Below are positions 1-12,945 of a stretch of DNA of 64,000 bases, piece by piece (positions within the stretch are counted from its first letter, which is position 1; each line of letters starts with the position of its first letter). Below the pieces are notes generated by a model. That model did no database searches. It worked only from the letters and a program-made list of their open reading frames with translations, and was not told the DNA's origin. The DNA lies in NCBI RefSeq assembly GCF_022458985.1, contig NC_061777.1:9774668-9838667 (forward strand). The letters are read 5' to 3'. This stretch comes from Mugil cephalus. Lineage: Eukaryota > Chordata > Actinopteri > Mugiliformes > Mugilidae. The translations under genes and the position numbers were made by a program.

Positions 1-710
1 ATTTAACTTGCTCCTTTTTTTTGTTGTTGCAAATGTCTGGAGTTGGGAAAGGGGTGTGGTCATTCAGAAACCTTTTTTTAATTTAAAATGCGAGAGCTGT
101 AGGTCTCAACCTAGGTGTGCCAGGTTGGTAGAGATGCGTAATGATGGGAAAAAAAAAAAAGAGAGATTTGCTAGGAGCCATTAACATATAAAGTTGGCTC
201 TAGTGCTTCCAAGGCAATTAAAATCCACTCTTTTTTGATGGTGAGGAAAACAGGAGACACTCAGTAGGAAATGGCCATTCTTATCTCAAATTTGATATTG
301 CTCTCATGGATGAAATTTGTGTCCAAAGGTTAAGGATAAGGCCATTTACTAAGGGTTACTAAGGCACATTTTCACGCTGCAATTAGCTGATTACAGATAA
401 AGAAATGGCAAAATGTATGTGTCTACAGTCAAAGCTACATTATAAAAATCTAAGTGGACAACAGTCAACATGCTTTCTGGGATTCAAGAACCGGAAAACC
501 GGAAGTTTAGAGGTACAGGTAGTGGTGGTATCACGGCTTTTAACAATCTTCGGAGACATTGATTTTGAGTAGCTACTCCTTGTAATTTAGTATAACATGT
601 TGTCATCTTCAGCCAGCTTGAAGTTCTGCTCAGAGTAAAATTAGAGTCCATGTTTTCTTAAGATCCTTCAATTTTGAAGCATTTACAAAACAAATAGCCA
701 GCACTGGGGA
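1..710. other. non-coding, nothing recognised
   Basis: AT-rich sequence with short A/T runs. No open frame with family resemblance, no RNA gene and no clear repeat was seen on either strand. Confidence 0.5.
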
Positions 711-944
711 ACCACCTAACTAATATTGTGTAGATCTCCCTTGTACCTCTAGGCCAGCTGTGGCTTATCAGAGGTCTGCACTGGTCTAGGTGGGTGGTAC
801 ATCTCCTAGTAACATCCACATAAATGCCACATCCAAAAGTTTCCCAGCAGAATATTGTATTATGACAAGACGGCCAGTGTTATATTGGCCGTCTTGTCAT
901 AATACACTTGCCAGTGATTTTATTGCTGTGGTTGACTGGTATAC
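711..944 (-). mobile_element. decayed non-autonomous Tc1/mariner-like copy
   Basis: Read on the minus strand it carries the landmarks of a fish Tc1-like family found repeatedly in this window: a degenerate left terminal repeat near 905-944, the CTGCTGGGAAACTTT block near 836-850, the box complementary to GGTCTAGGTGGGTGG near 784-798, and the CTACACAATATTAG block near 715-735. Most of the transposase-derived middle is deleted. The outer right terminus is missing. An extra palindrome sits inside it at 856-906. Confidence 0.75.
856..906. repeat. perfect 21-bp inverted repeat, 9-nt loop
   Basis: Arm 856-876 is the exact reverse complement of arm 886-906, with spacer GTGTTATAT. It lies inside the Tc1-like remnant at 711-944. 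Other copies of that family in this window have only the left-arm-like sequence at this place, so the right arm looks like a local inverted duplication. Confidence 0.95.
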
Positions 945-2183
945 ATACAATTTTATACTTATTCTAACAAAAAATGTTTTCAAACTTTTTGCTTTGAGGC
1001 CTTAAAAGGGTAGCCAAGGAGGTGTCTAGTACAACAGTGAGGCAATGTACCAAATGAAACCTTGCAAAAAGCTGACAAAGGAAGAGAACACAGTGAACAT
1101 GGATACGTCAAATACTGAAAAAAAGAAGACCATGAGATCACAAGACCTCAAATCCTCAAGACTTCAATAATAGAGAGAATACACAGATTTTAGCAATCTC
1201 TGCTTATGATCAAGATGTGATCATTTGATCGTTGCACTTAGAACAGCCAGGAAAATGCCATTTAGAATTATTTTAGTCTACAACACCTTTCTGTGGCTTT
1301 AGGGACTTTAGGCGCCAAATGCACTAATGTGAATATAAGCGCTTCTCAGATTACTTTCACTCGCACTTCACCATGTATTTCATTCATTTCTTTAGGGCCC
1401 CTCATTCTTTGCAGTCATTTTCTCTGCAAAAACTCTGATGCTTAATGTTGAACGTCAAGACTCGGACTTCACTGAACTAAGTGAGGGTTAAAGGGAAAAT
1501 AAAAGAAAAGCTGTGAATCAATTTAGCATGACCTTGTCAATTACTCTGGAATCAGACGCTGCATTACTAGCCAAGCCTACGCAGAAAAAAAAAAATACAG
1601 AGCTATTCAGGCTCCGTTTTCTCAAAGAAAGCCAGACAAACTTAATATCCGAAAGGCAATCAACTATAATCATGGAATAAAGCCCGCACGACATTTTTAA
1701 TGGGCGAAATCTGCGGAAAGGTTCGGGGAACAAGAGCTTTGCATGACAGGTTGTGAAAAGTGAGGCTGACAAATCGGGCGCTGCTGGCAAGAAAAAAAAA
1801 ATTGCAAACCAATGCAATTGTGAAATAGCTTTGCTAAAAAAAAAAAAAAAAAAAGCGGTAAAAAGCAAGGTGAAAAAAGATCAGTAAATATACTGGTGTT
1901 AGAAGAAAGATTCACGCAGGCATCAAGATGGTGAAGATGGAGTTTTCCCTAATAATTGTTGAAAGCTTCTGCTGTACAACTTCGACAAAATAAGTGAATA
2001 TAAACTTCCAAAAATGTGCAATTTCAAGTAAAGATATGCGGTGCTACAGCCGACTTGAATAGAAACAATTATGCAGTAACGTTTCCCTTGAAGCATCACA
2101 AAAGACTTTCTGCACGTCGCATCTGATTGAAGTTCGTGTGGCATCTTCAACAATACATCATCATGGTATTCTTCCTTATTGCA
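945..2183. other. non-coding, nothing recognised
   Basis: AT-rich sequence with A-runs near 1585 and 1837. Open frames on the minus strand here are poly-T readings of these runs and resemble no protein. Confidence 0.5.
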
Positions 2184-2687
2184 CACAATACAGCCACAAC
2201 ATTAAAACCACTGACTGGAGAAGTTAATAACATTCACCATCTTGTGACAATTCAGTGCTCTGCTGGGAAACTTTTAAACCTGGAATTTGTGTGGATGTTG
2301 TTTAGACATGCACCACCCACCTAGACCAGACTAGGTACCAACACTCCATAGCAATGACACACCTTGATGGGAGAAGGATGCAGCCTGACACAGACACATG
2401 CACAAAAATGGTTTAATTCAAAAAGCAAGAAACACTGTACAAGCGGTTGACCTGGCCTCCAAATTCACTACATCCCAAACTGATCAAGTATCTGTGGGGT
2501 GCACTGGACCAAGCCTGATCTACTGAGGCCCCTTCCCCTGAACACATAGGACCCAAAAGGCCCCATTAACAACACTGTGTAGCCAGACATGACAGACAAC
2601 CCTCAGAAGACTTACATCCATTCTCTGACTGTTTTTGGAGCCCTACACAACATTAGGCAGGTGGTCATAATGTCATGTCTGATTGGG
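2184..2687 (+). mobile_element. Tc1/mariner-like copy, near full length, non-autonomous
   Basis: It begins with a degenerate terminal repeat (CAGCCACAACATTAAAACCA) and ends with the inverted counterpart (GTCATAATGTCATGTCTGAT). In between, a relic of the transposase C-terminus is readable near 2450-2515: W-P-P-N-S, then a segment where the usual D-L-N-P-I-E is altered, then L-W-G-A-L-D. It is followed by a TGA that the copy at 23780-24023 shares. It cannot encode an active transposase. Confidence 0.85.
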
Positions 2688-5600
2688 ATGAATGATGTTA
2701 TGAACCATTGCTGTCATTGCTGGAGTTTTAGGTAGTTCTTTAGGTTCTTGTCCAAATGTATTATGATTTATTGGTTAAAAATAGCAGATCTCTGCGTTTC
2801 CTTTTAATTATTTTAAGATAAAATGGACCGTGTCTTGGACAAAACAAGCATACTAAAGGTGTCATCTTAGACTATGTGTAGCTATGACAGCCTTTCTTGC
2901 CATCTTCAGACGTTTTACAAACCAAACAATCACTGGATCATTGAAAACAACCAGAAAGTGCATTTTTTATTTTGGATATACTTACATCTGTAATCTTTTA
3001 AATCCATGACATTTAAAGTGTTTTTTAAGGGATAGCTACTTCAGGCCTACACAAGCCGCAAGTGAATCTACTCTTCATTACATTTTTCTCTCTCTGTGTC
3101 TGGCCGCAGCAATGCTAATGTGTGCAAATGCTCTGTTTTTCATTCAGCGGCTATTTGCCATTGACGGATGGCCAGCAGTGACGTCAAGCTACTGCTGTCC
3201 GTCAGTCACTGGCAGATAGCGAATGTTTTCATTTCTGATTGTTTATTGATTTTAAAAGACAAGATTATGGCTACAGACCGCCTAAACTAGCCTTAGATCT
3301 ATCTTGGCTGCTCTGACTGTGACTGGGGCTGCGGCTCAAGTAACGTTGGGAGTAATGTTAACAGTGAGCTCTGTGACGCACTTTTAAATAACCCAGGTAC
3401 TAAAGTCATCCGATTTGCGACACGAGTCCAGACCGTAGGCAGAAACACTTAGATTTTAGCGTGATTGCTGAAAACGAATGACGTTAGTGAGTGCGTACAG
3501 TATTCACAAAGTGCTCTAAGGTCCATTGCTGGGTCTCAACTATTACGCAAGAATCAGGCAAATAGATTTTCTGCCCTCGGCCATCTCCCTCACCGCTAGA
3601 CTCTTTCTTTAAAATAAACAACATATGAGCACACTTCACCATGAGACTGCATGTTACACCACACATTGATGAAGAAGAGTCCAGACTAGGAGAGTTGTCT
3701 AGACAAGAGTCAACAAGAGTGCAACCGCCAGCTTTTCCTAACTGGGACCAGACTACTGGACATACACTTATCGACACGTGTATTTGTGGCGAGGCTATAT
3801 GTACGGGCACAGTATACATTTTTCATCTGTATGCGTGTGTCTATTTGTAACTGCTCCCAGGCTGAATAACACTGAGATATGGCTACTGAACGGCTCTAAC
3901 GTCTCCTACTCTTATTTCATAAGAGAGTGTGGAAAACTCAGAGTCAGCACACTGGCATGAGAAGAGCCTCTGCTGGAAGCAGATCAGGTCACACATCTGC
4001 AAACCCTGCTTACGTCTGTGCGCATGTGTGTGTGTGGAGGAGGCGAGGGAAGGAAAGAGCGCGTGTTTGTGCGTGTGCCCGTGCACGTGCCGCGCATAAA
4101 ATCAAGTGCGTGTATCGGAGTGAGAATGGGAACAGAAAGGAATGAGAGGAGTCCAGCGCGGATAGAGGAGAGGTGTCTTACAAAGATCTTAAAATTGATC
4201 TTTGTGCTTTGCAGAATTCCACTTGTGCACGCATGGGCTTGCAATGGTGTGTCACATATATCAAAACCAACTGCTGGGAAGTGGCCCCCAAAAAATTGAA
4301 TCTTTGCATCTGTGACAGTTGCCAAAACGACTGGCTACTCAAACGGCAAATTTAAGAGACAGATAACCCTAATCAATCACAGCTCAAAGTCACAAGTGAT
4401 GTAATCTGGATTTGTATTTTATTGAGGCATCCTGTTTTTAATGGTACACATCCAGTGCTTAAGGTTATAAGGTTCCTTTACTCAACCCATTTGTAGCTTG
4501 GACTAAGTATAGATGTGCAGCATGTACCCGTTCTAATTTGCACTAAACCTGCCATTTCTCTCTCAGTACGTCAGATGCACACAAGCGCACCCGGACAGCC
4601 GTCTCTGCAGACCACATTGTGCGTAAAACGTGTAATGGTTTCCAGAGTGCTTTTGAGCTGTCAGAGAGTATAGAACATAACAGCTGTACAAGGAGCGCGG
4701 TAGAAGAGAGACACAAACCGATGAAACTAGTAGCCTCATTTATTAAAATGTCTCTTCAGCTACCTGCTGCTGGACGCTACTGCATCAGAACTGCTGCTAT
4801 TCTGAATGTCCAATTCAGTTTTCTCCGCATTAACGCTGAGCACAAGAATAGACACAATGTCCAGATGAATATTATATAAGAGTGCAGAAAAAAAAATATG
4901 ATTGACAATACGATTAACAGCACACATCAAACAGCGTGAAAGATATTTGCAGATTTTTCATCACGTGGATTGTGCAGCCATTAATATGAAGGACGCAATT
5001 ACAAAGAAGACTGTCGTCACGTATGTGAGATGTAACATTGAGAAACAGCAACGACATAACAGACACAACCTGAAATTGACCATCTGCAGGTAGCCAGAGA
5101 GTGGAACACGAAAAGCCAAAGTTGAACAACTTTGCACGTTGCATCTCGTCTAGTGTGTCGCATTTCCTAATTAAAACAGCGAGGAGGAAGCATGTTCTCC
5201 AGTAGTTAGTGCAACCCTAGAATCAACCTGACGAGGAGCCGACGAATTGAAAAGCTGAAATGGAAAGCTTTAAGACCTGACAAATACGCCGATGGGGTTA
5301 GTAGAAATTAGACAAAAGGATAAGGGGAATGCACAGGTTACAAGCTGTCCAACATCTCAGGTGTCAGGCAGGTATGATTCTTTTTTTCTAAATGTGATTC
5401 ATTTATAATTGCACGACTGAGTGATACTGCTTTGAGGTGGTTCCAGTTCCTCTTTATAATCTGCAGATTTTCCTCTGCTGTTGCTGAAGGTTTAAAGGAA
5501 TCTTTGCTTACTCTGGCAATTTCTTATTGGATTAATAAATCAGCTGCTCCCCAACAACACAAATACATCAGCAGGCTACTGAAGCAACGAAGCAGCATTA

Positions 5601-5699
5601 GTTGTGCCAGTGCAGAAACACACGTGGACAATCAAGCAACAATTTCAGAATACCCTGGCTTGAGCTGCTGCTTCCCAAACCACTAAAGAGCCTGATCAC
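2688..5699. other. non-coding, nothing recognised
   Basis: No exon with recognisable homology on either strand. Short frames are scattered but none shows conserved motifs with flanking splice sites. If the leftward-transcribed candidate gene at about 6.2 kb is real, this would be its first intron. Confidence 0.4.
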
Positions 5700-6168
5700 G
5701 TTTTAAATGAGCCTGCATCAGCATCTCATTTCAGCGCGACGTTTGCCATTTATCAACACGTTGCTCGGTGGAGCGCGCCAAATAAACGCTCCTGCAGATC
5801 GTATTAACGCGTAGGATAACTTGCAGGCAACTTTAGAAAGTACACACCCGTCAAATCCAGTCGTAGCCGTCACCTCGTCCCATCACAGGCTGCCCGACAG
5901 CTCTCTGCAGCGGATTTCAAGACGACCGCAAGTTTAAGAGATTCTGATGTAGGCTTGTACACAGTGCGCACTTGGCCGTGCACTTGATTACGCAAAATTA
6001 ATCTTTATGTTTGGTCACAAAATCATTTGCATTGAGTGGCGTGGGGCTGCGGAGGGGGGACAAAGGTAGAGCAATTTAAAACTTCGATTCGTGCCTTAAG
6101 CTGCGAAAAACGCGGAGACGTGAGTAAACGCAACGCGTCACACTCTTTAAAAACACATACGAACTTAC

Positions 6169-6400
6169 TTGTTACGGAGTCCCGAGCAGGAGATCTGCAA
6201 CGACGGCGTGGGTCGACTTTTCAGAAGTTGTTGGTCATCTGATGGCCAGCGCAAGCACCAACAGGCACTGCTCCTTCGCTTCAGTCTGCTCGGCCCCGAG
6301 TAAAAAAGATCTCTCCGATTAACACTTAACACATTACCCAATCACTGAATCGGGTGTGTGCCTTTCCTGGTGGAGATTTTTTTTTCTTTGGGGGGGTCTT
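6169..6400 (-). other. candidate non-coding leader exon (ghr by synteny)
   Basis: On the minus strand the sequence runs through a CpG-rich stretch to a consensus donor, CAA|GTAAGT, with the exon ending at 6169. The upstream edge is a guess. No coding sequence is visible, which would fit a 5' untranslated leader. The gene it would belong to has no recognisable coding exon inside the window. Confidence 0.3.
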
Positions 6401-6469
6401 ATTTGCCGCTCAGTTCATCATCCAGCCTACTTGGAGCAATGCGCACAGTATGTCGCTGAAACGGAGAAA

Positions 6470-6475
6470 GTATGT

Positions 6476-6509
<34 letters not shown>

Positions 6510-6510
6510 C
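6470..6510 (+). repeat. (TG)n microsatellite
   Basis: Near-perfect TG dinucleotide run inside the CpG-rich block. Confidence 0.95.
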
Positions 6511-6774
6511 TCACATGGCGGCGAGGCGCCCTCATCCGCCAGCAATCCACTCTGCGTTATGAGGACCGCAGAGGGGGACAGCCGGACAGAAAGACTGCCG
6601 GGCCAAACTTCCAAAATAAAACCCCTGTGGTAAGGAGATGAATGCAGCCACGATTTCTGGTAAGAGTCAGTTCAGATGAGGACTGTCATTAAATGTTTTT
6701 TTTTTTTGTCCGGAGCTTATAGTAGGGCCTAAAATGAGCCTATTCTCATTCTTCTTATTATAATTATTACTTTA

Positions 6775-6815
6775 CTCTTCTTCTTCTTATTATTATTATT
6801 ATTATTATTATTATT
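6775..6815 (+). repeat. (CTT)n(ATT)n microsatellite
   Basis: A short CTT run passes directly into about ten ATT units. Confidence 0.95.
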
Positions 6816-7200
6816 CTATTCCTTATTAATTTGAATGGTATTTTCCCTGCCCTTGGATTTGAAGCCAAACAAATCCCCTACATTAGAGAGTATTTGTGAT
6901 TTTGGGATCCACCTACAAAAAAACAAGAAAAAGTTAAATATGACAACTGTAACCTCTGAACTTTACGGATGTCCCGGTGGACACACGGCAGTCCACGGCG
7001 TCACTCATTTCTGTGCGCAAATATCTACACCTCTGTCTTCAAACACCACAGCCTGCGAGGGCTCACGTGGAGGGTCCACTGGAGAGGTGACGCCCTGAGA
7101 GTCTCGGCCCAGAATCTCAGCTGTCAGCGGATATACGCCCCCGACCCATCGTTTATATGGACGCTCCGCCCCAACACGTGAGCGAGAAAAAAAAAAACAC

Positions 7201-8683
7201 TCCACGCGCCCAGCTGTTGCTGCTGGCTTGCATTTTCTTTCCCTATAGATTTTTTTTTATTGTTATTATTTATTTATTTTTGCACATAAACCACATGCAT
7301 GTATTTGCATGTGTGGCAATTGTTTCTCTTTTCAGGATTCGAATACCAATCGATGGTCCTCCCAAGACCAACATCCATCACTGCAAACGGAATCAATTGC
7401 CTTATTAAAGCTAAAGGAGTGGAAGTACAATTTTTTGCTGAACTGGATCCTGCAGTGTGCGCCTACGTGTTGTGAAGTGAGGTCCTACAAAGTTGAGTGA
7501 ACTCTCGCTCTCTAAATGTGCTAACAAACCAGTGTCGTGTCAAGGCCTTAGACCAGTTCTGTGATGAAGTGTGCTGCAGGCAATCCCAAGAACACAGAAG
7601 TAACAACTTTAAAGCAGAGATTCAGCTAAGGAATGCATACTGACACTGGCAGGAAGGCTGGGTGTCTATTCCCCAGCTCCCATGCCCTTTTTTTTTTCTT
7701 ACTGCCAAAGCACTGAGCGGCGTTGACATAATTTGTGATGGGACAGCAGAGAAAAAGGAATTGGCCTGTCTGAACCGGGCGGAGTGGCTCTTGTATTTTT
7801 ATATCCCTGCTCTCCACTTCTCGTTAACAAGATCCACAAGTTATGGCACGGCTTTCCCGAGTCCTCCGACTGCAGCGCGCATAAAAACACTTGATGAGAC
7901 GTCAGGGCTGCTCTCACATAAATACTGTAAATGATCACTCGTAGCCCTGGACCTGAGATGGCGGTAATGAGGTTTAGCCTGCAGGAGTAGTTCACGGTAC
8001 ACAATAACCTTGTGCACCTTATTCTATGTTTAGGTGATAATAAAATCAATCTCCAATGTGCTCGTCTTTCCCAACACGCTTCTTGGCGTTAATTTAAAGA
8101 CAAAAAAAAACGAAACACTGGCAAACAATTTAATTGACCCTTGAACAAGTTCCTGTATTAGTGAGGAAGGTGTCCGGGAGCTCTGATTGGAGGAGAGTGG
8201 GGGCGTCCAGTTAAACCCTTTGTCACTGAATCATGTGGACTTCTGCCGTATTGAATGTGACAGCAGAACAAAGCATCTGGCCCACATGCTGATGCCACCG
8301 TGAATGCTCTGGGGGGCTGGATCAGGGCCCCCCCATGAGCTTTCCGCCAAAATGAGCTCTCAGGCTATCAAAACAATTTAGTGACATCCGTTCTTTGTCA
8401 TTTCTGTGATTATTCGATGCGTTCAAAGCTGTAGGTCACTAACCGTGATGTCATTTCTGCAAAGAGGCATTAGAAAATAATTTGCACCACATTTTGAGCC
8501 CGGTAGTGCTTTCATTTCTGGAAGTGTTTCCATATTTATTTATTGAAGCCAACAAATGTGTCTGGAGCCGAAAGTGCCCCTGGTTTTCCCCCGTTTATGA
8601 GTTTACATAGAAGGTGGGAATAGGTCAAATATAGCTTGATTTTAAATGCTAACAAGCTGGCGATGTAACTTTGTTACTAAGTA
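7201..8683. other. non-coding, nothing recognised
   Basis: No exon, RNA gene or clear transposon was recognised. Confidence 0.4.
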
Positions 8684-8912
8684 AACAACCACTGACTGGA
8701 GAAGTAAATAACATTGACTACTTTGTAAGAATACAGTGTTCTGCTGGGAAACTTTTGGACCTACAATTTATGTGCATGTTACTACCCACCTAGACCAGAC
8801 CAGGCACCCCCTCCCCATAGAACCGACACTCCTTGATGACAGCAGCCATCTCCAATAGGATGCAGCCTCATACACAGAGGCCCCTCCCCTCAACCCACAG
8901 GACCCAAAGGCG
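8684..8912 (+). mobile_element. internally deleted Tc1/mariner-like fragment
   Basis: It starts inside the left terminal repeat (ACCACTGACTGGAGAAGTAA), keeps the CTGCTGGGAAACTTTTGGAC block and the ACCCACCTAGACCAGACCAG box, then jumps to the GAGGCCCCTCCCCTCAACCC block found downstream in longer copies. The right terminal repeat is absent. Same family as 2184-2687. Confidence 0.75.
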
Positions 8913-9899
8913 TTGATCGTCGTACAGTAGCTGAGCTGTATCAGGCTTTTTTTGTTTTTTTTGCCTCCAAAGAACCTCTCTTTTCTCCATTTTCATCTGA
9001 ACTTGGGAATTGATTACAGTCGTCTACACTGTGATGGTCATCTAACAACGTTTTCAATGTCTGTGCCACCTAACCGAGTCGCTTCAGGCAACACAAGTCC
9101 CAGCCGTGTTCCTGTAATTGGGTTTCTGCAATCGCATGCCTTTCAGTAGCCAAGTAATTTGTGTTTGTCGGCCTGTTTTTATTTTCCACATAATCAAAGA
9201 GTGTCCTTTGTGTCATCCCCTTCAAGTCACTTGTAAACGCGTTTAGCGCAGTTTCAAATCGAAGTGTGGCCATTTACAACTATGTCAGCCCCTCGGTGAC
9301 TATTGGATTAGGATATAAGGAAGGGCATGGCTACAGGGAACACACACACACACACACTTGTCCACAAAGAAATAACAACAACAGCAAATGTAATGTCACA
9401 GTGTTCCTGATTCCATGCCGTCTTTAATACGGAGCTGCTGGCAAGCTCAAAGTGTTTCACAAATAATCCGCTATTAATACTTCTGAGGCCCAATCCAATA
9501 TCATGAGTCTCTAACCTGCCACATATATGACAGCAGGAGGTAGGTGGGATGGACACAGTGGAGTGGGGAGGAAATTGAAGTGAATTGGAAAGATTGCATG
9601 GGATGAGTAAGATCCACAGAGTATCAGCATGAGAGCCCCACCATGTGCAAAACAACACAATTAAGAGGGACGCTTAGCCTAATCAGTGAATGCATCATGC
9701 AAATTATGTTATTTTTTTTCAATGCCTTCTTTAATCTCGGCTGTTATCGCAGAATACAAATCAGGGACTTAACTCTAATGAAAGGAGGGGAGAGTGAAGA
9801 AGAAGGACAGTGGTTAACATAGAGATGCTCTTATAAAAGAAAGAAGTTTGTTGGAAGTATTTAACCCTTTGAGCAGTATTTGGATATTTGGTAATAGCA

Positions 9900-10095
9900 G
9901 TGACTTTGCGGTGAAGTCGCTTCTTCTCTCCTCTTTGCATCTACTCCATAGACTGCATAAAATTAGGACAGCAAACTGCTCCTCTAAAGTGAAGCCAAAG
10001 TCAGTAGAGCTCCCCCTGGTGACTGGCAGCAATATAGGTCATAAACTCCATCTCTTCCACGTTGGTGGATGGGACTTGACCTAATTAAAAAAAAA
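9900..10095 (+). repeat. probable dispersed fish repeat
   Basis: The stretch around AGAGCTCCCCCTGGTGACTG, followed by an AATATAGGTCATAAAC block and a poly-A run at 10086-10101, resembles a short interspersed repeat common in fish. The family was not identified. The poly-A end would fit retroposition. Confidence 0.4.
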
Positions 10096-10101
10096 AAAAA
10101 A

Positions 10102-12287
10102 CTAAGATACAGTTAAAATGATTAGTTTTTAGTCATTTTAGGTAGTTGCTTATAAATATAATGCTGATGCATGTTCAAGTGTCAAGTGTTGTTTTAATTA
10201 GTTATTTGACACTATAGAAAGAGGATACAGGACATAATGGTGACCATCCGTTGCCATGGCAAAAAAAATACAAGTAAGTAAATACAGTGTATAATCCAAC
10301 ATTTCCTTGTAACTGATAGAGGTAGAGGCAGAGCATAGTATTAATTAAACAAAACATGCATGGCCATGAGTCTGGCCAGGTCATTGATATTGCGGTTGGC
10401 TCCGCTCTCAGACTGTACTGCGGACTCGGGCTCCAAAGTCGCAAGATAGCACTGTCTGTTTCCCCGGGAAAATACCGTCAATTTCACCAGTGCAAGGAAG
10501 TGGGGACACGTCATCGATATTTGTACAGTTTATACTCTGCTCCTGCTGTCTGCTAATACTGGTTCTTCACAAAACTCAGCGTTTGACTTATTCTGCTGAA
10601 AAGTTGAATGAAAACCAACTCAAACAAGGACATTGCTGGGCATGAAAACAAATACTGTACGTCCAGGCTGCAAGACGACCTCCACTGAGCAGCTGGGAAA
10701 GCCTCCAGGAATACACCTCTGGCAAAATATCCTTCATGTTATGTAAGTAAATAGTGTAGACTGTCTATGAAATACTACTGAGTATTTTTTTTTCTTTTCT
10801 CTAGACTCTAGTGCAACTCCATAAATTGAACTGTACTGAGGTCTGTTGCATGCAAACAGGCACACATCTGTATCACTTGGCATTACCCCAGGATTAAATC
10901 TGACTTTTTGACTCTGCATTTTGTCACATTTTCAAAACACTGCATCCTTGGTGTTTCTATACACATCTTAAAATGCACGCTGCAGCTGTGGGCCTCATGC
11001 GCCTGTTAAGTGTCTCGGGTCAGTAAATAGAGGTTTCTTCTTCGTCTTTATGAGGCCCCTCAGTGATTAGAGAAGACATGAGGCAGCTGGAGGTCTGGTA
11101 CTCATTTCACCCTTCCAAATCATGACCTGAGGACCTCCCCCCACCAAACCTCAGCTGCCATTATGGCCGTGTGTGTGTGTGTGTGTGTGCCAGTGGTTCA
11201 CAGTTTGTGGTCCAGCAGTGGATCCAACAGCCACGATTTTTACAATACAGTTTCTGTCCTTTCACCTGCATTAACATAAAATACCTCTAAACCCACTGCT
11301 CACCCACCTTTTCATTCATTCATTCAGAGTGGAGCCACAAACATATGTCGTCATGCACGCTGCCAGTGCCATACGGCGGTAGTTCTCTCTCTCTCTCGAT
11401 GGTCTACGTCAGGATTACAGAGTAATAACAAAGGATTAGGGAATGTTTTCCCCATGTTCCCATGGTTCATGCACTAGCTTTTTTTTTTTTTCATGCGGTT
11501 CACGTTCATTGTTGGAAAGTCATTGTTGAGCAGACAAGAGGACACACACATGCACACACAGGTACACACAAATGCAACAGTGGAGTGAAGACCAAAGTGA
11601 AAGACATCCTGTTTACAGAGAACAGAGGTGAGTGGAGATAAGAAAAAGTCGGTTCTGTTGCCCTCAGAAGCTGACACATACACACATATATGCACACAGA
11701 GGCAGACTCTTCCATCATTTCCCTTGAAATAACGTGACCAGGTAAAACAAAACAAAAAAACAAAAGAGAATCAATCTCCGCTTCACCACTGTTCAGTGGA
11801 GCTTTAATGCACCCAAATTGCACCAATCACTGCCTTATTCTAAAACTGTTTGTGCATGAAAATCACCGTCGAGGCTAAGGAACCCTTTTGAGGTAAGGGC
11901 TGGTGGAGGGAACACGCTTTTGCCAGTGATTTGTGGTTACCTAGGGGACTAGAACGAAAGAGCATCAGTGAAGCACATTATCTTGTCATGCCTTACATGC
12001 TGCAGAAATGATCCTATTGTAACCATTAAAGCATGTGAGCACCGCCACCGGAGATGGTGAATATAAAACAAGTTCCAGTTTTTCCAAGGACAAATCACAA
12101 CTTAAACATAACATGGGAGAGATGTGGTCAGCTTGCTTTGGCTTTACAAAATCCAACACGAGGTGTTTTGTACACCATCACGTTGTGCAATTTAGCTGTG
12201 GTTGTCTTCATTCATTCAAGTGTGTTTGCCACTGAAAATGTAATGTGCTAAAAGCAACTAAATCACATACTGTAGCTACTACCAGTA
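10102..12287. other. non-coding, nothing recognised
   Basis: A (GT)n run at about 11167-11188 and a short CT run near 11384 are the only simple repeats of note. No exon-like sequence was seen. Confidence 0.4.
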
Positions 12288-12301
12288 GCGCCCCCTGGTG
12301 A
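12288..12301 (-). promoter_or_regulatory. CTCF-like motif
   Basis: GCGCCCCCTGGTGA matches the reverse complement of the CTCF core CCASYAGRKGGCRS at 13 of 14 positions. The motif therefore points left. Binding is not shown by sequence alone. Confidence 0.5.
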
Positions 12302-12705
12302 TCGAAGCTGGCCATTCTTTCAAGCTTGCAGACACAGATGTGCACACAAGGGTTCAACTTTAAACCTTAAAAAAGGAAATACCTTCCACCACTCGCATCA
12401 TTTTATCAAGGATAAAAGATGTCGATTAGACAGAAGTACGAATGATTAAATATAGTTTATTGACTATTAACAGGCATTTAGAAAGGGCCTCATCACGAGA
12501 ACAAATCTGCAATTACTGGAAGGGCTTGTGCAACAAATACAGTATGTAAATGATCAAAGTCATGGAAGTATTAAACATTCATCAAAATTCTGCACTCCTT
12601 CATTGCATAAACACAAATAACTTCTCTATTGTCTATAAATGAAATTGATTGTATCATATCTCATCTCTAAAAATCATGTCTTCACAATATATGTGCAAAA
12701 AGCAT

Positions 12706-12745
12706 CAATCAGAATCAGAAGGCAGTTTATCTTTTTGTATAACGG
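12706..12745 (+). repeat. possible short fragment of an AATCAGAATCAG repeat
   Basis: AATCAGAATCAGAAGGCAGT resembles the start of a frequent fish interspersed repeat; a longer related-looking copy lies at 30057-30270. Only about 40 bp are recognisable. Confidence 0.35.
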
Positions 12746-12945
12746 CTGTTGGTACACACTCCCTCCTATAAAATCTAGAGGTCAGGAGTTAAGGAACAAG
12801 GTTTGTTCTTGGCAAACAGAACGCACATTTCACACATTACCATCACAAAATTATCAACCTAATAAAACCTAAAAAAAATCCTATTTTTACCCATTGGGCC
12901 ACCTGACTAGTTAGGACCTCTCCATGCCATCTCATGATATGCAGC

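Larger units (their letters stand above)
5700..7200. promoter_or_regulatory. CpG-rich block, candidate promoter
   Basis: CpG dinucleotides are clearly denser here than in the surrounding AT-rich DNA (for example 5733-5830, 6040-6300 and 6520-6600). The block holds a strong minus-strand splice donor at 6168 and a plus-strand donor near 6660, interrupted by TG and ATT microsatellites. In human the gene next to FBXO4 on this side is GHR, in the same orientation as FBXO4, so a minus-strand ghr promoter is expected somewhere here. That link is inference. Confidence 0.45.

Noticed and set aside
871-881. GACGGCCAGTG resembles the cloning-vector M13 forward priming site
   Set aside because: Only 11 bases match, and the surrounding sequence aligns with the Tc1-like family. 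Chance similarity, not vector contamination.
1518-1868. 116-codon minus-strand frame with a phenylalanine-rich, signal-peptide-like start
   Set aside because: The phenylalanine run is a genomic poly-A tract at 1837-1854. It is not the missing first coding exon of ghr.
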